A stretch of DNA of 61,767 nt from Lentimicrobiaceae bacterium (GTDB lineage: Bacteria; Bacteroidota; Bacteroidia; Bacteroidales; JALOCA01). Below the pieces are notes generated by a model. The model had not been told where the DNA came from. It ran no database searches and saw only the letters and a list, made by a program, of their open reading frames with translations. A program made the translations under genes and the position numbers. How positions within the stretch are numbered: position 1 is the stretch's first letter; each line of letters opens with the position of its first letter. Positions 52,842 through 61,767 of the stretch are shown piece by piece. The stretch is taken from the NCBI GenBank assembly GCA_023227965.1, contig JALOCA010000019.1:1-61767 (forward strand). The letters run 5' to 3'.

Positions 52842-54080
52842 TTAATCCACGATATTACCACTAATCGTATTGCCACCAACAGCATCGTAAATATTATGGG
52901 GTTTATTACCTTTTACAGTGTTTCCAGTAATGGTATTACCTGTTGCTTTTGTAGTTATAGTTATACCACCATTATGATACCAGGAAAAGCCAGGAGAGAA
53001 CAATCGATTATTATTAGTTACAGTATTATTAGTTACTCTATTTTCTGATGCGCCTTGAATTATCAAAATACCACTCCCATTATCATGTACATTATTATTT
53101 GTAACGGTTGCATTGTTTGTTTGTACTATAATGCCACAAGTTTGATTATTTGAACAGTCATTGTCAATAATCAGTACATTTCTAGCAACCCTACCCGCAT
53201 TTGGTTCAATATCTATACCAGCCATAGGTGCAGTGCCATTTGTATTTTTAAATACAGAGTTTTTTACTACCACACCATCTGCCGATGTAATAGATAACCC
53301 CTGTCTGCGATTATTATCAGAAATTACGTTATCCAGTGTAATATTAGTTGATGTTATAGTTCCCCCTATATAAAACCCGTCCCCCCAACAATCTTTAGCA
53401 GTAATATTATTTAATATCACATCACTGGACCCATAGATACCAATACCCATTCCCCACTCACCTGTAGTACCTAAATGGCTTGCACGTTCCCCCTGTAACG
53501 TACCTCCGACTATATTAACCTTTGTTACACTACTAAGCTTAATAATATTATACTGGCCATTATTGTTTGGTATTGCTTTAAGTATAGCGCCACTCTCCAT
53601 TTTCAGGGTCATATCGCTTTTTAGATTAAGGGATGTAACCGCATTAATCATATAGGTGCCGGCAGGTATTAACACGGTTCCGCCGGTGCCGGCAACTTGA
53701 TCTATGGCTGTTTGGATCGCCTTTGTGTCGTCGGTACTATCATTACCTGTCGCTCCTGTACTCTTCACATTGACATTAACCGGTATTGTAAAATTTGCCG
53801 TGATATTTTTATTCGCATTCATAGTAACTGATAATGGATTCGTGGAGTCCGTAACATCACCGCTCCATGATGTAAATGTATAACCTGAATTTGACGTTGC
53901 AGTTAGCTGTACTATATCTCCTATATTGTAAACTGCCAGATTCGGATTTTTTACAACAGTTCCGTTGATTGCTGTTACATTTAATGTATAGGTCTTTACC
54001 ACGGAATCCTCTCTTTTGCAATCGGCAAATAAAAATAATAAGACAACCGGAGCTCTGGCAAAAATTGCTAAATAGTTCAT
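52842..54080 (-). CDS. Secreted protein with InlB-type repeat and parallel beta-helix
   Basis: 412 aa. After a lipoprotein-like leader (VLLFLFADC) comes a divergent InlB B-type repeat (YTLNVTAINGTVVKNPN, QLTATSNSGYTFTSWSGDV, MNANKNITANF; residues 25-100). A pectate-lyase-like right-handed beta-helix follows from KSTGATGNDSTDDTKAIQTA (residue 107) with many PbH1 turns (ITAKDCWGDGFYIGG, NVHDNGSGILIIQGASENRV, GNTVKGNKPHNIYD). The family acts on or binds pectic glycans; no catalytic set can be assigned. The A/T-rich coding sequence is intact, and a truncated copy lies at 49380-49919. Confidence 0.8.
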   Translation of the reverse strand: MNYLAIFARAPVVLLFLFADCKREDSVVKTYTLNVTAINGTVVKNPNLAVYNIGDIVQLTATSNSGYTFTSWSGDVTDSTNPLSVTMNANKNITANFTIPVNVNVKSTGATGNDSTDDTKAIQTAIDQVAGTGGTVLIPAGTYMINAVTSLNLKSDMTLKMESGAILKAIPNNNGQYNIIKLSSVTKVNIVGGTLQGERASHLGTTGEWGMGIGIYGSSDVILNNITAKDCWGDGFYIGGTITSTNITLDNVISDNNRRQGLSITSADGVVVKNSVFKNTNGTAPMAGIDIEPNAGRVARNVLIIDNDCSNNQTCGIIVQTNNATVTNNNVHDNGSGILIIQGASENRVTNNTVTNNNRLFSPGFSWYHNGGITITTKATGNTITGNTVKGNKPHNIYDAVGGNTISGNIVD

Positions 54081-54207
54081 TTTTTTAATCTTAATAATTC
54101 TTCATTGTCCTCATTCATCATTTCTCTCACTCATATATCTCCACCTCAAAATACCCAGCCTTCCTTTTACATTGGCTTCGTTCCGGTCCAAACCATCATC
54201 TGATTTT

Positions 54208-56346
54208 TTACCGGATAATTCCACCACGGTATTGCCTGATGGTTCTATTCTCGGCCCAGGTTGCATACCAAATGTTGACGGCATTCGAGGAAGCAATGGT
54301 AAGTCTATAGCTATCCAGCAATTGCACAGCCCTGATGAGGTCGGATTCTTTAGCGGGATCTGCCATTGCAAGCCTGCGTGCAACCATTACTTGTCTAGTC
54401 ATCTCTGCATCGACCAGCCCTTTTTCCAAAAACTCGATTCTCTGCACGGCTCTGGCATTGCCTCCAGCCAACGCTTTTGCTTCGTTCAATAAGGTATGAG
54501 CCTCGTTGAAATCAGCAGCGGTAAACAATAAATCAGTCAGCCTATGGAAATTAGCAAAAATGCTGCCAACATCCTTGGTGGAGGCATCCAAGGCAAGGTA
54601 CGTCTGCCCCGCCCGTTCCGTAACGGATTCCCAAAAATCGAAATATTGTTGGACTTTATCTTTGGCGGAACCGAACGCTTCATAGTACTCATTAAGTATC
54701 GACTGGACGCCTTTTTCTGCATCTTCATTCATACGTGCAACCATATAAAGACTCGGTCCTTGCGCAGCATACATGCCTGTCATCGAATCAAAATCCGTCC
54801 CGATCATTCCGCGGGAATAAGCATAAGAGAATTCTTCCCCAAAACGCTTGGCGTATTGGATCGGCATGTTATGGCCTGCAAGCGTGTAATTGGGTCTTAA
54901 ATAAAGCGAAGCCCCCGCGTCATACCACCCGCCCCACTGTGTTTTAAAATCCTGTGTGTTTTGATCATTCCAAGGATAAATTTGAGTCGGAACAATACCA
55001 ATGACAATATCACGATTCAATTGTGTATCAACAGGCGGAGCGCTGTAATTTTCGTAAGCATACCCGATTACTTTGGCGGCGGGATCATGAAGTCTTGCTT
55101 TTTGTTGAAGTGCAAAATACCATTTAGCATATCTGTCCGACAAAGAATATGGCAAATAGAGATCTTCCTTGCCTATCGGCGCCTTATACGGAACGCTTGT
55201 ATTGTCAAGGGCAAGCGTCTCCGGCGAACGGTCTAATCCCGGCGTATCATTCTCAATCCCGTTGACCCACCCCTTCTTGTCCGTCCGCTTAGCCAACCAG
55301 TCGGTAATGACCTGATTTTGCAATCCTTCATTCCCAACGTTCATGGAAATCAAGCGTCCTTCTCCGGGATAGAAGGGGTGATTAGGACGGCGTGTACCGT
55401 CTGGAAGTAAGTTGAAATATTCCGGATGCGTGTCTTTAAACCGGCTCCAATAATCCGTGAAGCCATGTCCGTAGCCAAAACTAACGCCTTCGGCAAAACC
55501 ATGGCGGCGAAGCCACACAGATTGATCTTTGAGAAATTGTGCTTGAATCGAAGGCAAGACACCGTTTACATCAGCGCTTCGGTTGCCAATTCCTCTCCAA
55601 CGGGTATGCTGCAGTTGCGCTTCTTGCTCGATCGCGTAATTATTGATGGAGAATGATGCCTTCTGTAGGATATCTTCCCCCAATTCGCCAGGCCACAGCC
55701 ACTTGACTCCCAAATCATTTCTTAGAATGTAATAAACGCCGAACAATGTTCCAGCATCCTTGGTTAAATCCAGGGCAGAACCGACTTCGTCATGTCCGGT
55801 TATATAAATCCCCTGCGAAGTGGTCCGAATCGCGTAGGAACGCGGCCCCATTGCGCTGCCATCCAAGCCGAGAGCCAACGCAGCCTGCGTGCGTCCCACA
55901 TAAACAGGCAGCAGACCTTGCGGTAAAGAATAGGACTCACGCAAGATTTGTAAGGTTACCTGTGTAGACTTCTGAACGTGATATTGAAATTCGCTTGCCG
56001 CATAATTCTCCACTTCCAGCGGCATGTCAGGAACGACGATGACCGCCTTGGCCATCCCATTCTCGACAATGCTGGGTAATGGTGACGGCTTGCCCGACGC
56101 CAAACCCGCTCCTTCCTTCCGTTCCGGTTGCTTCCCGAACGTCGTGTCCTTTGCTTGAATGCTAATTATCGCACTCTTAATTTGACCCTGCCCAATCCTC
56201 GCGGGGGTAAATGCATTTAGGCCCGCAGCACTGTCGGCTGCCGCTTTAGTGGGAATGTCTGTTGATTCGCTTTTTTCCCCGGATGAGTAAGCTGCCATTA
56301 TAAACGTTAATACAATGACTAAAAGCACTATACTGATTTTTTTCAT
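54208..56346 (-). CDS. DUF4838-domain protein, probably acquired from a Gram-positive
   Basis: 712-aa exported protein. Residues about 95-200 resemble the alpha-glucuronidase-type N-terminal domain (IVVPDMPLEVENYAASEFQY, GVYYILRNDLGVKWLWPG), and 230-500 form the DUF4838 TIM-barrel-like domain (GFTDYWSRFKDTHPEYFNLL, SMNVGNEGL, WVNGIENDTPG, FKTQWGGWYDAGASLYLRPN). The leader MKKISIVLLVIVLTFIMAAY stops in AAYSSGEKS, where a Firmicute lipoprotein would have AACSSG: one base change (TGC to TAC) removed the lipid Cys. A clear ribosome-binding site AGAGGATC precedes the ATG, unlike its neighbours. Past the stop, GYFEVEIYE on the same frame looks like the end of another gene. Confidence 0.78.
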   Translation of the reverse strand: MKKISIVLLVIVLTFIMAAYSSGEKSESTDIPTKAAADSAAGLNAFTPARIGQGQIKSAIISIQAKDTTFGKQPERKEGAGLASGKPSPLPSIVENGMAKAVIVVPDMPLEVENYAASEFQYHVQKSTQVTLQILRESYSLPQGLLPVYVGRTQAALALGLDGSAMGPRSYAIRTTSQGIYITGHDEVGSALDLTKDAGTLFGVYYILRNDLGVKWLWPGELGEDILQKASFSINNYAIEQEAQLQHTRWRGIGNRSADVNGVLPSIQAQFLKDQSVWLRRHGFAEGVSFGYGHGFTDYWSRFKDTHPEYFNLLPDGTRRPNHPFYPGEGRLISMNVGNEGLQNQVITDWLAKRTDKKGWVNGIENDTPGLDRSPETLALDNTSVPYKAPIGKEDLYLPYSLSDRYAKWYFALQQKARLHDPAAKVIGYAYENYSAPPVDTQLNRDIVIGIVPTQIYPWNDQNTQDFKTQWGGWYDAGASLYLRPNYTLAGHNMPIQYAKRFGEEFSYAYSRGMIGTDFDSMTGMYAAQGPSLYMVARMNEDAEKGVQSILNEYYEAFGSAKDKVQQYFDFWESVTERAGQTYLALDASTKDVGSIFANFHRLTDLLFTAADFNEAHTLLNEAKALAGGNARAVQRIEFLEKGLVDAEMTRQVMVARRLAMADPAKESDLIRAVQLLDSYRLTIASSNAVNIWYATWAENRTIRQYRGGIIR

Positions 56347-56403
56347 TTTCGATCCTCTATCATGTTACATGTTGTTTTATTATTCAATTATTTATCAAAA
56401 CGA

Positions 56404-58167
56404 TTAATCCCATCCCGGATTTTGCCAATCAACTCCGGAAAGTCCAATGATCTTACTAACTTCATTCTGATCAATCGGATACATCAGGTATTTAGTTGAT
56501 GAACAGTTTCTATCTGTGAACTTGAAGCGTTTGTAGGTAAGGTTTGAACCAGTTTTCGTAATCCCCATACCTGTAACAAACTTATCCGTCTGGTCCAGGA
56601 TTTTCCAACGCCTGACATCAAAGAAACGATGTTCTTCAAATGCAAGTTCAATACGACGCTCATTACGATACTTTTTCTCAAAAGCATCTTTAGACATGCC
56701 AACAGGGAATGCAGGCATACCAGCCCTTACACGAACTGCACTGACAGCATCCCTGGCACTCATGGAAAAGCCTCCTGTAGTTACCGCCACATCCGGGCCA
56801 ACTGATTGGTAAGCAGATTCAGCAAAGTTCAGGTAAAGTTCAGCCAAACGGAACAATCTGATAGAGCCATCAGCATTATTATTTTTGCCGGATTTATAGT
56901 TGTTAAATTTACGCAGGTAATATCCTGTTCTGGTATTCTTACGGTTGATAGCTGATATCTCTTCGTTCCCTCCTAAAAAAGTTTCCACCTTTTTACCATT
57001 GGGTTGATCTAAATACCTCACTGCACCATTGTAGTAAATAGAGGCATAAAATCTGGGATCACGACCATTGTAAGGGTTCGCCTCGTCATAACCTGATGCA
57101 CTATTTACGATCGGAACTAATTTATTGGCATCAGCATAGCTTGTAATAGGGGCCTCGCCATTAGCCATCTCATAACTATCAACCAGGTCCTGTGTTGGAC
57201 ACGGCCCGCTTTTATCCATACCCGGATTAGTAGGCATTCCTGCCAACTGCCATACCTGCATTTGTCCACCAGCATGGTAGATGGTCTCTTTGTCTTTGGC
57301 ACGCTGATCATCAGAACTGGAAAAGTGGTAGAGGGCATAAGCATTCTGTGCAATATTAGGCGCAGGTGTTTCATTAAAGAGCCTGTAAGTGTTAGCCAAA
57401 CATTGTGACAAAGCTTCAGCGTTAATGGCTGTTGCATGAGCCCAGGTATAGGTGCCATCAGACCACAGGGGGCTCGCGGCATAAGTCACGGCCTCAGATT
57501 TAATAGCATAGGCTACGGCACGGGTCATGATACCGTATTGATTATCATAAATATCCCAGGAGAACCCATCCCGTGTGGCGGGATAGGATAAAGCATTATC
57601 GCAATCTTCCAGAATAAATTTCACTACCTGGGCGAATGTTGCACGCTTGTCTTTAGAGAAATCATGTTTTATATCCAGAGGCTTATCAAAAATAGGTACC
57701 CCTCCATAACGTTTAATCAATTGTAAATAGTAGAGGGCACGCAAGGTGTGGGCCTGTGCAGTCCATGCCCCTTTTTCTGCCACAGTGGCATACACCGCAG
57801 CCGTTTTGATACTTTCAAGGAACACATTACACTTACGGATCCCTTCATAAAGGTGCCCCCAGGAACCCCCATCAACCGAAAAGGTTGGATAGGTTAATGA
57901 GGTAATACTGCCACCATACCAATTAATGTATCTTGAACCAGGTGTGACATCATCCGCATCCTGTGCCTCATCGGTAAACGATGAACGGTCCATGTAAGGC
58001 GCAGGGCAATATCCATAGCAGGAGTTGAGATAACCCCGGATCCTGTTATAATCACTGAATACCTGGTCCATAGTTATACGGCCGTCACTTGGTAAATCCA
58101 ACTGCTTATTACAGGAGAAAAGAAGGCCGGAAACGAGTACGGCTGTGAAGATTTTATATTTTTTCAT
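56404..58167 (-). CDS. SusD/RagB family outer-membrane lipoprotein
   Basis: 587-aa surface glycan-binding lipoprotein: leader with lipobox GLLFSC, helical TPR-like SusD fold with LYEGIRKCNVFLESI, AQAHTLRALYYLQLIKRYGG VPIF and, at the C-terminus, YRNERRIELAFEEHRFFDVR and the final SGVDWQNPGWD. Encoded 42 bp downstream of its SusC partner, with which it forms the binding and uptake complex for the glycan of this locus. Confidence 0.94.
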   Translation of the reverse strand: MKKYKIFTAVLVSGLLFSCNKQLDLPSDGRITMDQVFSDYNRIRGYLNSCYGYCPAPYMDRSSFTDEAQDADDVTPGSRYINWYGGSITSLTYPTFSVDGGSWGHLYEGIRKCNVFLESIKTAAVYATVAEKGAWTAQAHTLRALYYLQLIKRYGGVPIFDKPLDIKHDFSKDKRATFAQVVKFILEDCDNALSYPATRDGFSWDIYDNQYGIMTRAVAYAIKSEAVTYAASPLWSDGTYTWAHATAINAEALSQCLANTYRLFNETPAPNIAQNAYALYHFSSSDDQRAKDKETIYHAGGQMQVWQLAGMPTNPGMDKSGPCPTQDLVDSYEMANGEAPITSYADANKLVPIVNSASGYDEANPYNGRDPRFYASIYYNGAVRYLDQPNGKKVETFLGGNEEISAINRKNTRTGYYLRKFNNYKSGKNNNADGSIRLFRLAELYLNFAESAYQSVGPDVAVTTGGFSMSARDAVSAVRVRAGMPAFPVGMSKDAFEKKYRNERRIELAFEEHRFFDVRRWKILDQTDKFVTGMGITKTGSNLTYKRFKFTDRNCSSTKYLMYPIDQNEVSKIIGLSGVDWQNPGWD

Positions 58168-58209
58168 ACTAAAATAATATTTCAGGTTTATAAATTTTTA
58201 TCCGACTGC

Positions 58210-61200
58210 TTAGAAAACAACATTTACACCTATATTGAAAACCCTGTAAACAGGGAATGCTGCATAACTGCCTTCCGGTCCAAAATCATTAGACTTCATG
58301 TTGTCCCAGGTAATCAGGTTCTGTCCGCTGAGTAAAAATCTTACTTTCTCTGCCGTAATAATTTTTGACAGAGATGCGGGTAGCGTATAAGATAACTCGA
58401 TATTCTTGAGGCGTAAATAGGATCGGTTATAGTTAATATAATCACTTGCTTCATGATTGACTGTCTTGGCTAAAGAAAGAGCCGGTGCTGTAATTTTCTC
58501 CTCGTTTGCATAGTAGCGCTCAGCTGTCCATGCATTCTTGTGCAATGCACCGAATACCCCATCAAAATCCGTTTCCCAAACACCCTGTCCGCCAATTAGT
58601 GTTGAATAGTCGCCAACTCCCTGGAAAAGGAAACTTAAATCAAATGATTTGTACCTTATGCCGCCTGTGAACCCATAAGTTACCCGCGGCAGAGCACCTG
58701 TGCCAATTGGAGCCTTATCACGCTCATCAATCTTACCATCGTTATTCAAATCACGATATTTAAGGTCTCCCAAACGCGGCGTACCAAAACCGTACGTTAA
58801 ATTACTGTTATTCAGTTCATCCTGGGTGTTGAAGAATCCGTTCCCATTGCTATAATCCACCAGGTAACCAAATGCCTGGCCATAAGAGTAACCTTCCTGC
58901 CATTTTCTGTAGGCATAGTCATCGGGCCTAAGGGGTTCATTTATCTTAAGGAGGGTATTCTTGGCATAGCTAAACAGACCTCCAACAGAGAAGGTCAAAT
59001 CACGATTGATAGCCTTGTTGTAACTGGCAGTAATTTCATAACCCTTGTTCTCGAAAGTACCTGCATTAGTTTGAGGATAGTTGTTTAAAGGAATTCCCTG
59101 GTAAAGCGGTACGGTGGAGATAGCACTAACCACCATGTTATCCATGCGCTCTTTGAAAACATCTGCCGAAACAGAGAATGCGTTGAAAAGTCCTAAATCG
59201 ATACCATAATTTTGCTTGGCAGATACCTCAGCCTGTATATAAGGGTTACCCACCTGGTTTTCACTGACATTGTATTGAAGATACTTAATAGGACCGCCAC
59301 CACTAACAGTTACGTTATCAAGGTAAGCAAAACGGTTAAGATCACTTTGGTCATTGGCGGTTTTACCGTAAGATGCCCTTAACTTAAGATTGCTCAACCA
59401 ATTCATATCATTCATAAAAGCCTCGTTAGATACTACCCATGCACCTGAAACGGCCGGAGTTGCAATAAAACGACTGCCACGTGCATACTGCTCAGAGCCT
59501 GAGTAACCTACATCTAACTTAACCAGGTATCTGTTATCATAACCGTAGGTAGCCTCTGCTCCCGAACTTACCCGGTTATAAGGAAGCAACCAGGGAGATC
59601 CTGTATCCGCTTTAGTGAGATTTTGAAAAAACATATAAGCCATACCGCCAACCTGGTGTTTGCCAAAATCATATTTATAGTTTAACGCGGCATTATAAGT
59701 CAGGTGGTAATAGTAAAAATGCTCTTTACTGTAAGCCAGAGGAGTATTATTTTGTGCACCTTTCTTAATAAATGAAAGTTTATCCGGATCATCCTTTCTT
59801 ACCCAGCGCTCATAATCCTGTGTAGTTCTTAAACTGCCCACAGCGTTGGTCTGATAAGCAAAAATACCGGTCAAATTCAATCCTTTGGTAAGAAAACCCA
59901 TATCCAGGTCAAGGCCAAACTGAGAGGTAATATTGGTTACCGTATGCCGCGCATAACCCGTACGATTAAGCATGCCATAGGTAGGCGAGGCTACACGTTC
60001 AGTAGTAATCACTTTATCTCCCTTAATAATTACAGCGCCTGTATTTGCATCAAGAACTTCCGGTGTTAAAGGCCCGTATGCAGTCGGCGGAATTTGGAAC
60101 AGGCTGCTATAAACCTCAGCAATACCTGAGCCGGGCGTCCGCTCTCTTTTAACATTGCCGCTTAAACGGACAAAAGCTTTCAAATATTTATTCAGGTTCA
60201 TATCAACATTTGTGCGATAGTTTACCCAAACATTGTTTGCATTGGGGTTATATTTGCTTTGGTCTGTTATAAACTGACCACCCTGATGCATAAAATTGAT
60301 ATTGGAGTAATAACGTACTTTATCATTTCCTCCGGTTACATTAATGCCAATCCGCTGCATAGACGCAAAATCTTTCATATACCTGTTATACCAGTTGTTA
60401 TTGGGGTATTTTGGGTCATCACCAGAGCGGTAATTCGCGATTTGCGCATCACTAAACAGATAATTCAGACCATGCCCGTCATTGAAGGCTGCCTGATTTC
60501 TCATCTCTGCATAATCAGCAGCACTGTAAAAAGTTGGTTTAGTTGTTACCTGCTGCATGGATTGATCAAAAGTGGCTTTTACCTGAACACCACCTTTTTT
60601 ACCACGTTTGGTTGTAATAACCATTAACCCGTTTGCCCCCTGGATACCATAAAGCGCCTGTGTTGAAGCATCCTTAAGAATAGTAACGGATTCAATCTCA
60701 TTTGCACTTATGTAGTCCAGTGTCTGGTTACTGTTATAAGAAACAATAATTCCATCTATCATAACAAGTGGCTCATTCCCCCTGGCTGCCGAAAGGCCGC
60801 GTACATATAAATTGGTATTTGCCCTTGACAATTCTGAAGTGGTCTCCCGAGTCGTCAATCCGGCAAGACGGCCTGCAAAAGCCTGTGTCAGGTTTGCCAC
60901 GGGCGACTTTTCGAGTTCTGCGCCACTAACGGTAGCAACCGATCCTGAAATATCATTACGCAACTGGGATGTGTAACCCAACTGGATAACTTCACCTTTT
61001 TTGTGCGCATCCCATTTTAGCTGAACATCAATCCGTTCATTTCCCCCGGTGGTCACCTTTTCTGTGGTATAACCCATGTAGGAGAAAATAAGCTGCTTGT
61101 ATTCATTGTTTATAATCGAGTATTCACCCTTCATATTGGTAGATGTTCCGGTTTTCCCACTTTCGTCATTAATCGTTACGCCTGCGAGGGGTTTTCCGAA

Positions 61201-61335
61201 CTCATCAGTAACAATCCCATTGAAGGAAGCTGCCAGATTCTGGGCGCTAACTGTTGTCCCAAAAGAAAACATGAGCATAAACGCCAGCAGCAATGTTCTT
61301 TTTATCGTTAATTTATGTGTCATCTTATTTATCAT
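58210..61335 (-). CDS. SusC/RagA family TonB-linked outer-membrane transporter
   Basis: 1041-aa TonB-dependent importer of oligosaccharides. Leader (LLLAFMLMFSFGTTVSAQ), CarboxypepD_reg-like domain (FNGIVTDEFGKPLAGVTIND, YTTEKVT), plug domain with the SusC signature VRGLSAARGNEPLVMIDGI and ILKDASTQALYGIQGANGLM, then a beta-barrel ending in VYRVFNIGVNVVF with terminal Phe. The TonB-box-like stretch precedes the plug. It lies between two SusD genes; the downstream one is its likely partner. Confidence 0.95.
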   Translation of the reverse strand: MINKMTHKLTIKRTLLLAFMLMFSFGTTVSAQNLAASFNGIVTDEFGKPLAGVTINDESGKTGTSTNMKGEYSIINNEYKQLIFSYMGYTTEKVTTGGNERIDVQLKWDAHKKGEVIQLGYTSQLRNDISGSVATVSGAELEKSPVANLTQAFAGRLAGLTTRETTSELSRANTNLYVRGLSAARGNEPLVMIDGIIVSYNSNQTLDYISANEIESVTILKDASTQALYGIQGANGLMVITTKRGKKGGVQVKATFDQSMQQVTTKPTFYSAADYAEMRNQAAFNDGHGLNYLFSDAQIANYRSGDDPKYPNNNWYNRYMKDFASMQRIGINVTGGNDKVRYYSNINFMHQGGQFITDQSKYNPNANNVWVNYRTNVDMNLNKYLKAFVRLSGNVKRERTPGSGIAEVYSSLFQIPPTAYGPLTPEVLDANTGAVIIKGDKVITTERVASPTYGMLNRTGYARHTVTNITSQFGLDLDMGFLTKGLNLTGIFAYQTNAVGSLRTTQDYERWVRKDDPDKLSFIKKGAQNNTPLAYSKEHFYYYHLTYNAALNYKYDFGKHQVGGMAYMFFQNLTKADTGSPWLLPYNRVSSGAEATYGYDNRYLVKLDVGYSGSEQYARGSRFIATPAVSGAWVVSNEAFMNDMNWLSNLKLRASYGKTANDQSDLNRFAYLDNVTVSGGGPIKYLQYNVSENQVGNPYIQAEVSAKQNYGIDLGLFNAFSVSADVFKERMDNMVVSAISTVPLYQGIPLNNYPQTNAGTFENKGYEITASYNKAINRDLTFSVGGLFSYAKNTLLKINEPLRPDDYAYRKWQEGYSYGQAFGYLVDYSNGNGFFNTQDELNNSNLTYGFGTPRLGDLKYRDLNNDGKIDERDKAPIGTGALPRVTYGFTGGIRYKSFDLSFLFQGVGDYSTLIGGQGVWETDFDGVFGALHKNAWTAERYYANEEKITAPALSLAKTVNHEASDYINYNRSYLRLKNIELSYTLPASLSKIITAEKVRFLLSGQNLITWDNMKSNDFGPEGSYAAFPVYRVFNIGVNVVF

Positions 61336-61362
61336 TTTAAGGCAATTAAAAAACTATTACTG

Positions 61363-61767
61363 CTACCAACCCGTATTCTGCCAATCCACACCTGTACTAG
61401 CTTTTAAGCGGTTAGCCTCATTCAGTGGTATGGGTAGCCAAAGGAATTTATTGGTATAATTCTTACGTTCATCAGCACGAACTGTACGACGACCATAAGT
61501 AAAGGTACCATCCGGTTTTCTGGTAATTTCCATAGCGGTAATCCATTTGTCTGTTTTGGAAAGATCGCCTGTAGGTAATGTCCAGCGACGAACATCGAAG
61601 TAACGGTTTTCTTCCATAGCTAACTCAACCCGGCGTTCATTCCTGATACGGAGTATCAATTCATCCTTTGTTAACGATGCGGGTAAGTTCGGCATGCCAG
61701 CCCTGCTTCTTATTTCATTTACAGCTGTAATTGCCTCAACTAACTTATCTGCCTCCGCGGCAGCCTC
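61363..61767 (-). CDS. SusD/RagB family protein, C-terminus (runs off the window)
   Basis: Only the last 134 residues are in the window; the frame is open to the right edge. The sequence is a SusD end: AVNEIRSRAGMPNLPASLTK, IRNERRVELAMEENRYFDVR, LWLPIPLNEANRLK and SGVDWQNTGW-like STGVDWQNTGW. It belongs to another SusC/SusD pair that precedes the one in the window. Confidence 0.9.
   Translation of the reverse strand, partial: EAAAEADKLVEAITAVNEIRSRAGMPNLPASLTKDELILRIRNERRVELAMEENRYFDVRRWTLPTGDLSKTDKWITAMEITRKPDGTFTYGRRTVRADERKNYTNKFLWLPIPLNEANRLKASTGVDWQNTGW

Noticed and set aside
54111..54383. 90-codon frame across the end of the DUF4838 gene
   Set aside because: Mostly a frame shadow; the tail after the stop may be a relic, but no family supports it.
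1..61767. CRISPR arrays, rRNA or complete tRNA genes
   Set aside because: No regularly spaced direct repeats and no conserved rRNA/tRNA segments were seen in any part read.

Overview
The window reads as a chromosome segment of a glycan-degrading Bacteroidota, probably in or near Bacteroidales. The signs are SusC/SusD outer-membrane pairs, many secreted or lipoprotein glycoside hydrolases (GH106, GH78, GH36, GH29, GH28), a gshF-type glutathione synthase, A/T-rich spacers with few Shine-Dalgarno sites, and RAYT, IS110 and IS1380 relics. Genus cannot be read from the sequence.

Left part (1-17.5 kb), sugar metabolism. L-fucose isomerase comes first, then a fused alpha/beta 2-oxoacid dehydrogenase E1. 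On the minus strand follow ArsR regulator - MATE exporter - bifunctional glutathione synthase, and a LacI-type regulator divergent from an L-fucose permease. The permease is followed by a fucose/rhamnose mutarotase. A tight three-gene operon then makes activated sugar: a GDP-mannose 3,5-epimerase-like protein, an unusual nucleotidyltransferase-GHMP kinase fusion, and mannose-1-phosphate guanylyltransferase. A secreted GH29 alpha-L-fucosidase closes the block. Fucose release, import, mutarotation and isomerisation are covered; fuculokinase and fuculose-phosphate aldolase are not in the window.

Middle (17.5-21.5 kb), accessory island. A 902-aa protein joins a RelE/ParE-like N-terminus, an SF1 (UvrD-like) helicase and an ankyrin-like tail. 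It runs into a truncated ParE toxin gene with an intact antitoxin. Next comes a RAYT transposase pseudogene that ends in a perfect 22-bp hairpin with a REP-like hairpin upstream.

Right part (21.5-61.8 kb, all minus strand), a large polysaccharide utilisation locus that looks aimed at rhamnose- and galactose-containing pectic material. In transcription order: SusD (partial) - SusC - SusD - DUF4838 protein - parallel beta-helix protein - GH106 - decayed duplicate of the last two - GH28 - SusD-like remnant - GH39-like remnant - Gfo/Idh/MocA oxidoreductase - PhyH dioxygenase - MFS - UroD-like protein - DUF6807 - IS1380 relic - IS110 - GH36 - esterase/GH78 chimera - GH78 remnant - GH106 - GH71/99-like remnant - sulfatase remnant - DUF1080 - sulfatase remnant - another remnant - GH106 - GH71/99-like enzyme.

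The locus is visibly eroding. Several genes keep their signal peptide and their C-terminal end but have lost the middle, some are fused, and several are frameshifted at homopolymers. This is either true decay or partly sequencing/assembly error; the internal deletions and fusions cannot be explained by homopolymer errors alone.
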